From Diphasiastrum complanatum (taxonomy: Eukaryota; Streptophyta; Lycopodiopsida; Lycopodiales; Lycopodiaceae), in assembly GCA_029204225.1 (NCBI GenBank), contig CM055107.1:15250900-15314899 (forward strand): a stretch of 64,000 nucleotides of DNA, written 5' to 3'. A program made the translations under genes and the position numbers. The notes under the pieces were generated by a model that worked only from the letters and a program-made list of their open reading frames with translations, was not told the DNA's origin and did no database searches. Positions within the stretch are counted from its first letter, which is position 1, and every line of letters starts with the position of its first letter. Positions 20,650 to 31,057 of the stretch are shown piece after piece.

Positions 20650-21973
20650 GTCTTGGTTTTGGCTCGATCTGCTGGGTTGTCTTCAGCTTTTGTGGGGGCC
20701 TTGCCAAATATTCATCAAGGGCCTTGGCACCTTTGTCTTCGTTTCTAGCCCTTTCACTGGTTGAGGGCTTAGCTTGGTTGTGATCGGGTGAGGGTGGCAT
20801 AAACTTGGTGGGTTGACTAGGGATAGGATTCTTGACATCGGGAGAGCTAAGTTGTTTTACTAACTCATCTCATCGGGCTTTGTACATCTCAGGAGGTCCT
20901 TGGTGTGATCTCAAGAGTCGACTTAGGTGGGGATGGGGGAGTGATGATTGGGGAACGAGGTGTCTGGGCACGAAGGTCTGAGAGAATTCCAACATTGAAA
21001 AATGAGAAGTTTTGTAGTTGGGTGAGAGACTTCTAGAGGCAACTTCGGTCTCCTTCCCATCCGATCCCATACTACCATCCAACTGCAATGTTGATCCGTC
21101 GTGTCCTACAGCACTGTCATCTTCGTCTTTGTCCCTTGGCTTTTGGTCGAAATTTCCTGCTTGGGCCTTGCACGCAGTATTCCATAATTGGTTTACTTTG
21201 TCCAAAACCTTTTGTAGGTCCTTCATCAATTGGTCCAACTGCTTCTGGGACTCTTGGATGGATTTTTCTTGTCTTTTAGCAACTCTTTTGAAAATCATCT
21301 TGTCGACCTCCCTCTCTTGAATGAGTCTTACGTACTTCTCCATTTTGATTGCTAGAGCTTGAGGGGGGTTGCACTTACATGTCTTTCGGCTTCACTAGAG
21401 GGGTATCAACTATCATTGCACCAGACGATTGTCTCGAGCTTGGTCAATCCAGCCCATCTTGATTTTGGACTTATTGAGCTCTTGAGCTTGCTTGCCCATG
21501 GTGGCTCGCAACTCCATAAATGGTACTTTCTTCTCCTCAGCCTCATATTTCTTCTTTTGATTTGCCTCTGCTGCTCTGCTGTGACTTGTTCCTGTTGCTT
21601 GACCTTATTTTTCAAATCTTTATGCTAGCTCACCAGCCACTGTAGATGTTAGCTGGTCTCAGATAGACTATCTATGGTTCGCTTGGCCACCTCTGAAAGT
21701 TCTTCGGGATTGGAAACGACAGGGATATTTATCGAAGGTATGGTGGGGTGGTATTAATCCAAAAAAGAGTGTTTGAGAGGGTGGGGGTGATAATGGCAAT
21801 GATGGAGGGATAGAAACGGTTGTAGTGGATGCAGGGGTGATGGATGGAGTGGGTGGAGGTGGCAATGGTGTCTGTGACGAGAACTAATTTCCCCCAAGCT
21901 ATTCTGCCTTTCTCACGTCGATGTTGTCATATATTTCTATCAGGTCTTCAGCACCAAAATAGTTTGAATCGTT
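20650..21973 (-). pseudogene. Coiled-coil, proline-rich protein of unknown family, copy 1 (main part)
   Basis: Minus-strand remnant. From high to low coordinates: a proline/serine-rich stretch (21865-21670), a charged Gln/Lys/Glu segment (21615-21400), a coiled coil (21343-21200, QEKSIQESQKQLDQLMKDLQ), LDKVNQLWNTACKAQA, an acidic Asp/Gly patch, an aromatic FSQTF segment, and a tail with PSTSERARNEDKGAKALDEY (about 20760-20690). Order and sequence match the copy at 62252-64000. Frameshifts and stops break it. A copia element is inserted at 21974, and the N-terminal part continues at 27668-27903. I do not recognise the family; a retroelement-encoded structural protein or a host gene family are both possible. 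Confidence 0.6.
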
Positions 21974-22798
21974 TGTTAAAATATCACTTCCAACTTGATG
22001 TACCTTGTAGATCTCAAGTTATTTGAGCTTGATAGGATCTCACACGTGTGGAGTCTGTTCCCACGTGTGAAAGAATGTACGCAAGTCATTTTTATAAAGT
22101 TAGATTGATTTTAGCTTGATCTACACTAGTGTAAAATTGACCTTTGAGTAGAATCTTGAAAATGGTCAAATTGGTCAAACTTTGTGTAAATAGATTGGAC
22201 TTCCATGTGAATGAGTTATTACTCACACGTTTCAAGATACCATTCACACATGTGGATAAGCTTCTAGTAGATTCCATTAGATCCTATTTTATAGGGAATA
22301 TTCTATAAATGTGGAAGACTAGCTTATTGTTTTCTAGCCAAAGAGAATAGTCAACTTTGGGAAATGAGCACATATTGCTCCCATTGGTGGATCTAGATGA
22401 CTAGGCACTCTTTACACGTGTGAAGGCCTGTTGGACAGTACGCAGCTCGTGGATGTACTTGATCAATAAAGGGATCAACCAAATCAATAACAAGTTGATG
22501 TGACATTGGCAAATTCTACTTTTGTTGTGATTTCCACATTTGTCTTGAGTTTTGATGAATGAAATGCATTTGTAAGTTAATGTACTTTAACCTCTATAAA
22601 TAGGCCATACTGGTATCCACATGTGTGAGGCCACCCATCCATGTTTTTGATCATTTGATCCATTGCTCTTGCTTAAATCATAGTGTAAAGCATCTAGATC
22701 AAGATCTAACACCTAGAACTTGATAGATCTTTGGATTAAGCAATCAATAACTCTTAATGATTGATAGTACAATAAATATTTGTCCTTTCTCATTGACA
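21974..22798 (+). repeat. 5' LTR of the copia element
   Basis: 825 bases, TG...CA, nearly identical to 26815-27667. It carries palindromic G-box words CACACGTGTG (22041-22050), CCACGTGTG (22061) and ACACGTGT (22414-22421). Confidence 0.92.
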
Positions 22799-22810
22799 TG
22801 GTATCAGAGC
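22799..22810 (+). other. tRNA-iMet primer-binding site
   Basis: TGGTATCAGAGC, exact consensus, directly after the 5' LTR. Confidence 0.93.
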
Positions 22811-23395
22811 CAAGTCTAAGAGTGATCTAAATGATTAATAGTACTTGAGAAATCATTGACAATTTGTTGTTTTTGAGTTCTAATTGAGAGGTCGAGTTCA
22901 AGGAGAAAAGTAGCATCATTGTTTTTGGTCAAGATCGATTTGTGGGCTGCTGAAGTACTATCCACACGTGTGAAACCGTATAGCAACCTTCAAATTAACT
23001 TCCATTAGTCTTCTTAATCCAAAAAAAAGTGCATACTAGTCCAAAATTCAAGGTGTTTAGTGCATTGTCTAGATCTAGGTTCAATCTATTGAATGCTAAT
23101 GTTAAAATAGTGATTTGAGTCATTGAAGCGATTCATTTTGAAGCATTAGATCAGATATTGAAGGATGATTTGTTCAGATCTTAAGTGTGTGTGAAAGATC
23201 AAACCAAAATTGAACTAGAATCAATTTCTTTGAGGAGCGGATTGCTAGGATATTTGTAGTTGATCTATTATACCATCATCCAAGTTGAACTAGGATTGAT
23301 TGGGCCGAGATTAGAAGCCTTTTGAAATCTAGAAATCTATCTTAGATAATACCTTATCAAGAGATCTTTGTGTATCTCATAGGCTTTCATTCAAA

Positions 23396-24116
23396 ATGAC
23401 ATCCATGGGTGGATATATGTTAAAATCTAGTGACAAACTAACTTCCACAAACTATTCCATTTGGAAAGTAAGAATGGAATCACTACTAGTGGTTCATGAT
23501 CTCTTTGATATTGTCTTAGGAGTTGGAAGAGCCTCAAGCTCCCCAAGAACAACTAAAGTACAAGAAGAGGGTTAGATTAGCCCTACATTGCTTGAAGTTA
23601 AATGTAAGCAATGACCTCTTGAAGGAGGTAGCTTCTTGTACCACATCAAAAGAGGCTTGGGATTCACTAAAGAACATTTATGAATCCAATAACACTTCAA
23701 GAGTGCTTATGCTAAGAAACTTGATCTTGCAAAGCATGAGGGGAAGTGGAGAAAATGGACAAGAGTATAGGATAAAATCCTTGAACAAAGAATTGGGATC
23801 TATAGGAGACAAGATCCAAGATAATGAACTAGTACAAGTAATTTTGAATGGATTAGGAGATGAGTTCTCTAATCTAGTTCAATCTTTTGCTATTCAAGAC
23901 CAACTTCCATCAATTGAAAAATTGCATAATGTTCTTGTGGCCGAGGAGAGTAGGATTCTACACCTCAAAACAAGAATGGGGTCCTTATCACTACATAATG
24001 GTGATGAGAAAGCAAACTTCACATCTAAAGGCAAGAATAAGACTCATCCTTTCAAGAAGATCCAAGGCAAGGAGGCTGAGGCAAAGGATGGAGGATCTAC
24101 CTCCAAAGGGAAGTAA
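23396..24116 (+). pseudogene. Copia gag (frameshifted)
   Basis: The ATG at 23396 opens MTSMGGYMLKSSDKLTSTNY then SIWKVRMESL, the usual copia gag N-terminus. The frame shifts by one base near 23515-23523, then runs 197 codons through KEAWDSLKNIYE and LVQVILNGLGDEFSN. TAA at about 24114 interrupts the same frame just before the zinc knuckle. Gag forms the particle that packages element RNA. The frameshift and stop make it non-functional unless suppressed. Confidence 0.88.
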
Positions 24117-24332
24117 AAGAACAAAGCAAAGTTGAAGTGTTTCTTTTGTGGAAAGAAAGGACACTTTGCTTCTGAATGCTATAAGAAGAAGAATGCACAA
24201 GGGAATGAAGATCAAGGCAATCTTGCACAAGGGGAGGAGGCAGAGGATGACTTCAACACATCTTTGATGGTAGCATCTACACCAACATCCCAAGAGACAT
24301 GGTGGATTGATAGTGGGATTCAACAAGCATGA
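24117..24332 (+). pseudogene. Copia nucleocapsid knuckle and protease start
   Basis: Continues the gag frame after the stop: CFFCGKKGHFASEC is a complete CCHC knuckle, followed by an acidic linker and WWIDSG, the catalytic Asp motif of the protease. The frame is lost right after DSG, where a short deletion removes the expected AS/TSHM sequence. Confidence 0.85.
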
Positions 24333-25128
24333 TTTTTCTTATCTACTTTCTTGTAATGATTCTAAGATATCAATCTACACTGCTAGTGATCAAGAATGCA
24401 AGATAGATGGCATAGGATCTATTCCATTATGCTTAGGATCATCTAAGAGGATAGATCTTGATAATGTTTTGTATGTTCCATCCATTACAAAAAACTTGCT
24501 TAGTGTTGGTCAATTAATGGACAATGGGCTAGATGTACATTTTAAGAATGGAGTGTGTTCCATCTTGAAAAATGATAAGTGCATAGCTAGTGGCATTAAG
24601 CAAGGAAGGCTTTTCAAGTTGGATGCTAAGGTGGCTATTGAAAGTGTGAATATGGTTAGGGAGGAGTTGACTCAAGTGGAGCTTTGGCACAAAAGATTGG
24701 GCCATCCTAATCTTCAATCAATGGAATCCATGGCATCAAAGGAGCTAGCTCTCGACCTACCAAAGGCTTTCAAGAAGTGTGGCAAAGTGTGTGAGGCATG
24801 TGGCCTTGCAAAGTCACACAAGACTTCCTACAAGAGATCTTTAACAAGATCTACCTCACATTTAGATCTTATCCATTCGGATGTACATACTTTTTCTCAT
24901 GAAAGTAATGGAGGAGCTTTAATGTACGTGACTTTTATAGATGATTGTACAAGATACAATTGGATTGAATTATTGCCTAAGAAAAGCCTTGTATATGATG
25001 CATCTCTACCCATCACCTTTTGGGAGGAGGCCATAACTTGTGCTAATTACTTATGTAATAGGCTTCCTAGTAGTGCATTGGTGAGATCTCACCATTTCAA
25101 GCTTTGTTTGGCAATAAGCCCAATGTAA
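24307..25128 (+). pseudogene. Copia protease tail and internally deleted integrase
   Basis: 273-codon frame with VLYVPSITKNLLSVGQL (protease end), ELWHKRLGHPN and CEACGLAKSH (HHCC zinc domain) and the first integrase Asp (LIHSDVH). After LLPKKS the sequence jumps to LPITFWEEAITCANYLCN. Against the element at 45994-47919, about 70-80 residues are missing, including the second Asp and the catalytic Glu of the DDE core. Strand transfer would be impossible. Confidence 0.9.
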
Positions 25129-26135
25129 AAGATTTTAAAGTGTTTGGATGTATATGTTATGTCCACATTCCTTTGGAAACAAGAAGGAAAGAAGATGCAA
25201 CTTCCTTCAAAGGAATATTTGTAGGCTATAGTGAAAATAGCAAAGGATATAGGATATTTGATCCTATTTCAAAGAAAGTAAAAGCTAGCAAGGATGTCTT
25301 GTTTGATGAATCTCAAAGTTACAAGTTGTCTCCAAATGCATCTAATCTCTTAGGTGATGAAGATCTTGAAACACCCAAGGAGGAGCCTCTTGAAAATGAT
25401 CTTTTGAAAGATCAAAATCAGGTGCCAAAGGAGTCGAGAAGATCCAGAAGGAGCAAGGCCGAGCCTTCAAGGTTCACATACTTTGAGAAAGGGAAGCAAA
25501 GGGAAGACACGTCTCCTTCTACCTCTTACTCTTTTCTAACCACAATGCTTGAAGAGTCATCATGTTATGAAGATGCAAGTAGATCACAAGTTTGGAAAGA
25601 TGCACTGCAAGTAGAGTTTGATGCTTTGATAGATAATCAAACTTGGAATCTTGTACACCTTCCATATGGGAAGAAGCCACTTGCATGTAAGTGGATCTAT
25701 AGATTAAAGTATAATCAAGATGGATCTATAAGTAAGTACAAAGCTAGATTGGTTGCTAAGGGGTTTCTTCAAACTAAAGGCATGCATTATGAAGAAACAT
25801 TTGCTCATATAGCAAAACTTGTAACCATTAGATTGGTCATTTGTATTTCTACTTTATTCAAGTGGAATCTGTATCAATTGGATGTGACAAATGCTTTTTT
25901 GAATGGCTACTTGGAGGAGGAAATATACATGTTGCAACCCGAGGGCTTCATCAAGGATGGTGAGGAAGACAAGGTTTGTCACTTACGGAAGAGCCTATAT
26001 GGCTTGAAGGAAGCACCTAGATCTTGGTACTCTAGGTTGCATGATTTTCTCTACCCTCTTGGCTTTGTGATTAGCTCTTATGAGCCTTCTTTGTACATCA
26101 ATCCTTTGAGGACATCACATTCTTTAGGAAGCTAA
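25104..26135 (+). pseudogene. Copia integrase C-terminus and truncated reverse transcriptase
   Basis: 343-codon frame: integrase tail with VFGCICYVHIPLETR and GIFVGYSENSKGYRIF, linker, and RT with YKARLVAKGF, FQLDV-type motif (here YQLDVTNAFLNGYLEEEIYM) and KSLYGLKEAPRSWY. It ends at SLYI and jumps to the RT-RNase H connection, so the YVDD active-site box is deleted. Confidence 0.9.
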
Positions 26136-26204
26136 TAGGCTCTTTAATCTATTTGACAATCACTAGACCAGATTTAAGTTATAGTGTAATCAAGTTAAGT
26201 CTAT

Positions 26205-26801
26205 ATGCAAGGTCCCTTGATGCATCATTGTAAAAGTGCCAAGAGAGTGCTTAGATATGTCTCTTCTACTAGATTTTTTGGCATTCTCTATCAAGGATCT
26301 AACTTGTACTTGAGAGCATTTTCGGATTCAGATTTTGCAGTAGATAAGATGGATAGAAGATCCATAAGTGCATTTGTCACTTTTGTTTGTGGAGGAGTGA
26401 TATCTTGGCTTTCCAAAAAGCAAGATACAATTTCTCTTTCCTCTTGTGAAGCCGAGTACAAGACATTGACTTCAACAACCAAAGAACTCCTATGGCTAAG
26501 AAGGCTTTTGGTGGAGCTTCAAGTGCTAAAGGCCAAGGAGGTCCCTTGCATCTATTGTGACAATCAAGCTTCTCAACAAATTGCTACCAATCCAATCTTC
26601 CATGCTAGAACAAAGCATATTGAGATAGCTCATCACTTTGTGTGGGAGAAGGTGCAATCCAAGGAGGTTCAACTTCATCATGTGCCTTCATCCAAGTGCA
26701 TAGCTGATATCTTAACCAAACCTTTGGCTAAAGATTCATTTTTCAAGTTAAGAGATTCTCTTGGAGTTGTAGATATATGTACATTAGACTTGCCAAGTTA
26801 G
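26205..26801 (+). CDS. Copia RNase H domain
   Basis: 198-codon frame containing the connection segment KSAKRVLRYVSST and the RNase H core: FSDSDFA (Asp), LSSCEAEYKTL (Glu) and YCDNQAS (Asp), then FHARTKHIEIAHHF and ADILTKPL. All expected acidic residues are present. It degrades the RNA strand during reverse transcription in intact elements; here it is separated from a deleted RT. Confidence 0.88.
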   Translation: MQGPLMHHCKSAKRVLRYVSSTRFFGILYQGSNLYLRAFSDSDFAVDKMDRRSISAFVTFVCGGVISWLSKKQDTISLSSCEAEYKTLTSTTKELLWLRRLLVELQVLKAKEVPCIYCDNQASQQIATNPIFHARTKHIEIAHHFVWEKVQSKEVQLHHVPSSKCIADILTKPLAKDSFFKLRDSLGVVDICTLDLPS

Positions 26802-26814
26802 AAGTGAGGAGGAG

Positions 26815-27667
26815 TGTTAAAATATCACTTTCCAACTTGATGTACATTGTAGATCTCAAGTTATTTGAGCTTGATAGGATCTCACACGTGTGGAGTCTGT
26901 TCCCACGTGTGAAAGAATGTGCATAAGTCATTTTTATAAAGTTAGATTGATTTTAGCTTGATCTACACTAGTGTGAAATTGACCTTTGAGTAGAATCTTG
27001 AAAATGGTCAAATTGGTCAAACTTTGTGTAAATAGATTGGACTTCCATGTGAATGAGTTATTACTCACACGTGTCAAGATACCATTCACACATGTGGATA
27101 ATCTTCTAGAGGATAAGATAGGAAGATTCCATTAGATCGTATTTTATAGGAAATATTCCTATAAATGTGGAAGACTAGCTTTTTGTTTTCTAGCCAAAGA
27201 GAATAGTCAACTTTGGGAAATGAGCACATATGGCTCCCATTGGTGGATCTGGATGACTAGGCACTCTTCACACATGTGAAGGCCTGCTGGACAGTACACA
27301 GCTCATGGATGTACTTGATCTATAAAGGGATCAACCAAATCAATAACAAGTTGATGTGACATTGGCAAATTCTACTTTTGTTGTGATTTCCACGTTTGTC
27401 TTGAGTTTTGATGAATGAAATGCATTTGTAAGTTAATGTACTTTACTCTTTGTAAACAGGCCGTACTAGTACTGTCCTCCACACATGTGAGGCCGCCCAT
27501 CCATGTTTTTGATCATTTGATCCATTGTTCTTGCTTAAATCAAAGTGTAAAGCATCTAGATCAAGATCTAACACCTAGAACTTGATAGATCTTTGGATTA
27601 AGCAATCAATAACTCTTAATGATTGATAGTACAATCAATATTTGTCCTTTTTCTCTAAAAATTGACA
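26815..27667 (+). repeat. 3' LTR of the copia element
   Basis: 853 bases, collinear with 21974-22798 but with a short extra segment near 27110 (aggataagataggaa) and scattered substitutions. CACACGTGTG lies at 26883-26892. Confidence 0.92.
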
Positions 27668-27903
27668 TCGTCCATAATAATTTGGACCTGCTTTGCCTGT
27701 TCTAGTGGTGATTTGGTTGTCGTCTCTTTGTGAATGTCAGTCCCATCTCCCCCCTCCCCCCCACAAAACTGTTGCTTGTGGTGATTGTTGTAGAGGTTGC
27801 ATGGTGCTTCTGTTGATATGATGGGTGTTGTTTGCGGGTCTGCAATAGTGGCCAACTGATCTGCTTGGATTACTTGTGTTGTTGGTGAATGTAGTGGTGT
27901 CAA
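27668..27903 (-). pseudogene. Coiled-coil, proline-rich protein copy 1, upstream part
   Basis: Open minus-strand frame from the ATG at 27903 (MTPLHSPTTQVIQADQL) into the copia insertion point, ending QAKQVQIIMDD. It resumes beyond the element at 21973. A Thr/Pro-rich start and Gly-rich patch fit the rest of the protein. A gypsy leader begins just upstream at about 27904, so any earlier part is gone. Confidence 0.5.
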
Positions 27904-28621
27904 ATATCAGTTCTCTGACAAGAACCTTCGCCTAAACCTTTGCTAGAGTCTTTGTCAGTCCCACTTACTGATAATCAGTAAGTTGGGCAAAGGTTTTCCA
28001 AAGACAGTTGTCATATTGCCATATTTTTGTCAAAAAAGTTTTTTTTTTACAAAAATACCAGTATCACACTTGATTCTTTGCCAAAACCTTCGTCGAGTTT
28101 TCAGATTATTCAATTTAAAGTAATTTATTATTTTTGAGTTTGGCGAACATTCATCTTATTAAAATCATAGAAAATCTCTATTCTACCCTTGCCAAACTAC
28201 AGAAACTATGTGTTTATGTGTCAAAAATCTTCGCCAGTTCTATCCTGGTTTTATCTAAGTCAGATTTCTCTAAGAGTTTGATGAAGGTTATTTCCACCAA
28301 TATTTGTCAGAAAAACTTGATCAGATAGTTTTTTTTTTCCAAAAATAACATTGTCGCCAAGTCAACCTTTGTCTAAAAAACCTTCTCTAGTACTATTTTT
28401 AGGTTTTGATTTTCCAGATCAAGCCTCTGTCAAATTTTGGATCAAATCTGATTCAATTTGATTTTAGTCTAAGAGTTCATCATCATAAATCATAGGTCTT
28501 TTACCGAAAAGTCAAAAATCTTATTATTGTCAAGTGAAAAAAAATTTGCAAATCTGAGATAGTTTCTGATTGAAACTCTAGATCCAATCTCATTGTCTGA
28601 CTGATTTAATTTGAAGGAAAC
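27904..28621 (+). repeat. Gypsy leader/LTR region, copy 2
   Basis: Aligns with 9125-9837 (atatcagttctct, aaccttcgcc, agtaagttggg) and ends at the gag start. It is rich in AACCTTCGYC words and their complements. LTR ends and primer site not resolved. Confidence 0.6.
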
Positions 28622-30270
28622 AATGGCTGCCCTTGGAGGTGCTCCTCAGGAAGTCAATCCAATCATTATTAGGAGATCACTCCGTTTGGATCTACCCAAA
28701 TACAATGGATTAACAGATCTAGTTAGATTTCCCCAAATATAGGCTGAATTTTGTGATATCTATGGTAAAGTTTTTCTCTAGGATAAACTTAAGCTATTTC
28801 CAATGGCCTTAACGAGTGCAGCACAAGATTGGTATTATAATTAAAATGAAACCGAGCGTACGAATTGAAAACTGTTAAACGAGCCCTTATCACATGGTTC
28901 AAACCTCAAAAGTTTATGAAAGTCCCTTTCCTACTTCTAAGTAAAATTAAAATGGAAAAGCGAGAAATGGTACGAGATTACATTGAGTGTGAACCTGAGC
29001 TGATTAATGAAAATGCCATGATTATATGGTTTTTGTTAGGTCTACCTAAAAGAATCAGACGTGAGTTGAAACGCCACAATGAGTACGCAATTTTGCAAAA
29101 CGCTATGGACGATGCAATTCGGGAGGAGGATGAAGATTCAGATGATGAGCCGAATATGGGTATAATGCCTTATACAGCAGGGTAGACCACTACGACATCC
29201 ACCACTATTGCATCAATGAATGCCAACGCTACTGCAGAGATGATGCTCAATGAGTTCAAGAAATTGGGGAAGAACCAGCAGAAACAGATGGAAAAGTTGC
29301 AGTCGTAATTTGATGAGAAGATTAAAGCATTGGAAGATTTCCATGGAAAAGTGAACAAGGAACCTGAGAAGTTTGCCAAGACTTTTTCTACCAGAAAAAA
29401 TGCTTGGTGTTCCATTTGTACGAGAAATCACACAGCAAATGAATGTCCTCAATTGAAAAACCATATAGAAACCAATATATGCCATTTGTGTAATTTGCCT
29501 AATCATGAGACTGCTTTTTGCCACTTTAATCCTCGGATTATCTAGGATGGGATATCATGGAATATCAAGAACCTCTTTATGGAGGAAATCCGACAGCCAA
29601 GCCTCGTCTTGGATATCCGAAGAGATTAGCTTTATAAGCCCCACCAACACAATCTGTTCCTCTTGCTAATTTGATGGAACCAGAACCTTACAAAAGTACC
29701 GAGCAATGGAACTACAGTAATAATTATGAAGGTGGATCTTCGGAACAGTATGTTATTTATGATGTCGCACAACAAGAAGCATCTAGAAATTGGACCAGAG
29801 CGCCACTTGGATGCCTTGCATGTGGAGAAAATCACAAAGTTACAGAATGTCCAAACAATTTAAGGTAATTTTGTACCATTTCGTCTTGACTGTGGTTATG
29901 GGCATTGCTATAAGGAATGACCAACAAGACCAAAGCCGCCACCGATCACAGCTCCTGTGAATTTGATGACAATTAAGCAAAGACCAACAGCTCAGACTGA
30001 ACAAAGTGTACCCTTGATGGTGGTTACCAGAGCACAGAAGCAGAAAGAACCAGTAGCATATCCAGTACCTACTGATTTTACACCGTTAACTAATTTACCA
30101 ACAACATCTGGAGTCTATCCAAATTTCCATGCAGAAAAAAGGAGGTACCAGGATATGAGACAGTGGATTAAACATTTGCAGGAAGAAGAGGAGCTTGAAG
30201 CCACTAAAGTTGCAGCCGAAATCCAGTCTTTGCCTATGCAATTACAAATAATCCACGAACCAATATGAAT
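28622..30270 (+). pseudogene. Gypsy gag remnant, copy 2 (best preserved)
   Basis: Starts MAALGGAPQEVNPIIIRRSL. Readable pieces include DKLKLFPMALTSAAQDWYYN, a 106-codon frame at 28865-29185 (VPFLLLSKIKMEKREMVRDY, LLGLPKRIRRELKRHNEY), and three CCHC knuckles: CSICTRNHTANEC, CHLCNLPNHETAFC and CLACGENHKVTEC. The tail (29957-30268) ends in a Glu-rich helix. Three knuckles is more than the one or two usual in plant gypsy gag. Stops are mostly TAG/TAA where related copies have Gln, or TGA where they have Trp. Confidence 0.88.
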
Positions 30271-30469
30271 ACTCAGTTGCATCATCATGAAGAACCCTTG
30301 ACTGAACCAGAAGCACCGCAAACAGAACTCCTCATGAGTATTTTGTCTAGTACGATCAATATTTCATTGGGAGAATTCCTAAAGTTGGTGCCAAAAGCAA
30401 AAGAAGTATTAGCATAGAAATTAACTCAAGCTGACCCAGAATTCCATCAAGAACCACTTTTTTGTGCTG

Positions 30470-30835
30470 GATTTGAAGAATCTAATGAAGTACTCCATGT
30501 CGAAGCAGCTTGGGAAAGTGAACAAAAGAATATCACCTTGTCGATACAACACATACAATTTTCTAACGAGGCAGCCATGATAGATGGTGGTTCGGGAGTT
30601 AACCTGATTTCTAAAAAGCTATGTGCAAAGTGGGGCCTTACAAGGATTAAGCCTATGATTTTTGCCATTAAGCTGGCTATCGTCCATGGGGAATGGTTGA
30701 AGATATACCTGTCAGAATTGTCGGAGTACAGTTTGTTATTACTTTCGTAATAATGGACTGAAAGCACCAAATGTCTATCGAGTCTTACCGGGATGCCCAT
30801 GGCTACGAGAATCATGCAAGCCCATGTGGGAGACC
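30470..30835 (+). pseudogene. Gypsy protease remnant
   Basis: Shows AAMIDGGSGVNLISKKLCAK, the retropepsin active-site loop with Asp, then VQFVITFVI-like strand and a degenerate VYRVLPGCPWLRE matching NVYHVLLGHIWLR of the minus-strand copy. A frameshift near 30735 breaks it. Homology ends at about 30835; RT and integrase are absent. Confidence 0.8.
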
Positions 30836-30892
30836 CTCTCACGTGCCAAGAGAGGAAAAAAAATATCCGTGGAACATCCACGGATGGATATT

Positions 30893-30939
30893 GCGTGGAT
30901 TATCCACGCGTGGATAACTTCTGCATGGATAATCCACGC
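30893..30939. repeat. Perfect hairpin with an embedded palindrome
   Basis: Arms gcgtggattatcca (30893-30906) and tggataatccacgc (30926-30939) with a 19-base loop. Overlapping it is the 18-bp palindrome ttatccacgcgtggataa (30900-30917). Confidence 0.92.
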
Positions 30940-31057
30940 GAAACTTGAATGCCAATAAAATGGCATTTCCGCGAGCATTCTTGCTCCTCTTCTTTTGCTT
31001 TCAAGTTTTATAGGTTTTCTAATCTAGTGTTTAGTGCCCTCGCTTGCTATTGCTCTT

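Larger units (their letters stand above)
21974..27667 (+). mobile_element. Ty1/copia retrotransposon with two LTRs, internally deleted
   Basis: LTRs 21974-22798 and 26815-27667 start TGTTAAAATATCACTT and end ATTGACA. The primer site is at 22799-22810 and a purine-rich tract (agtgaggaggag) precedes the 3' LTR. Flanks tcgtt and tcgtc are a probable 5-bp target duplication with one change. Domain order gag-protease-integrase-RT-RNase H is copia. Deletions remove the integrase D and E residues and the RT YVDD box, so it cannot move on its own. It interrupts the minus-strand coiled-coil gene. Confidence 0.93.
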
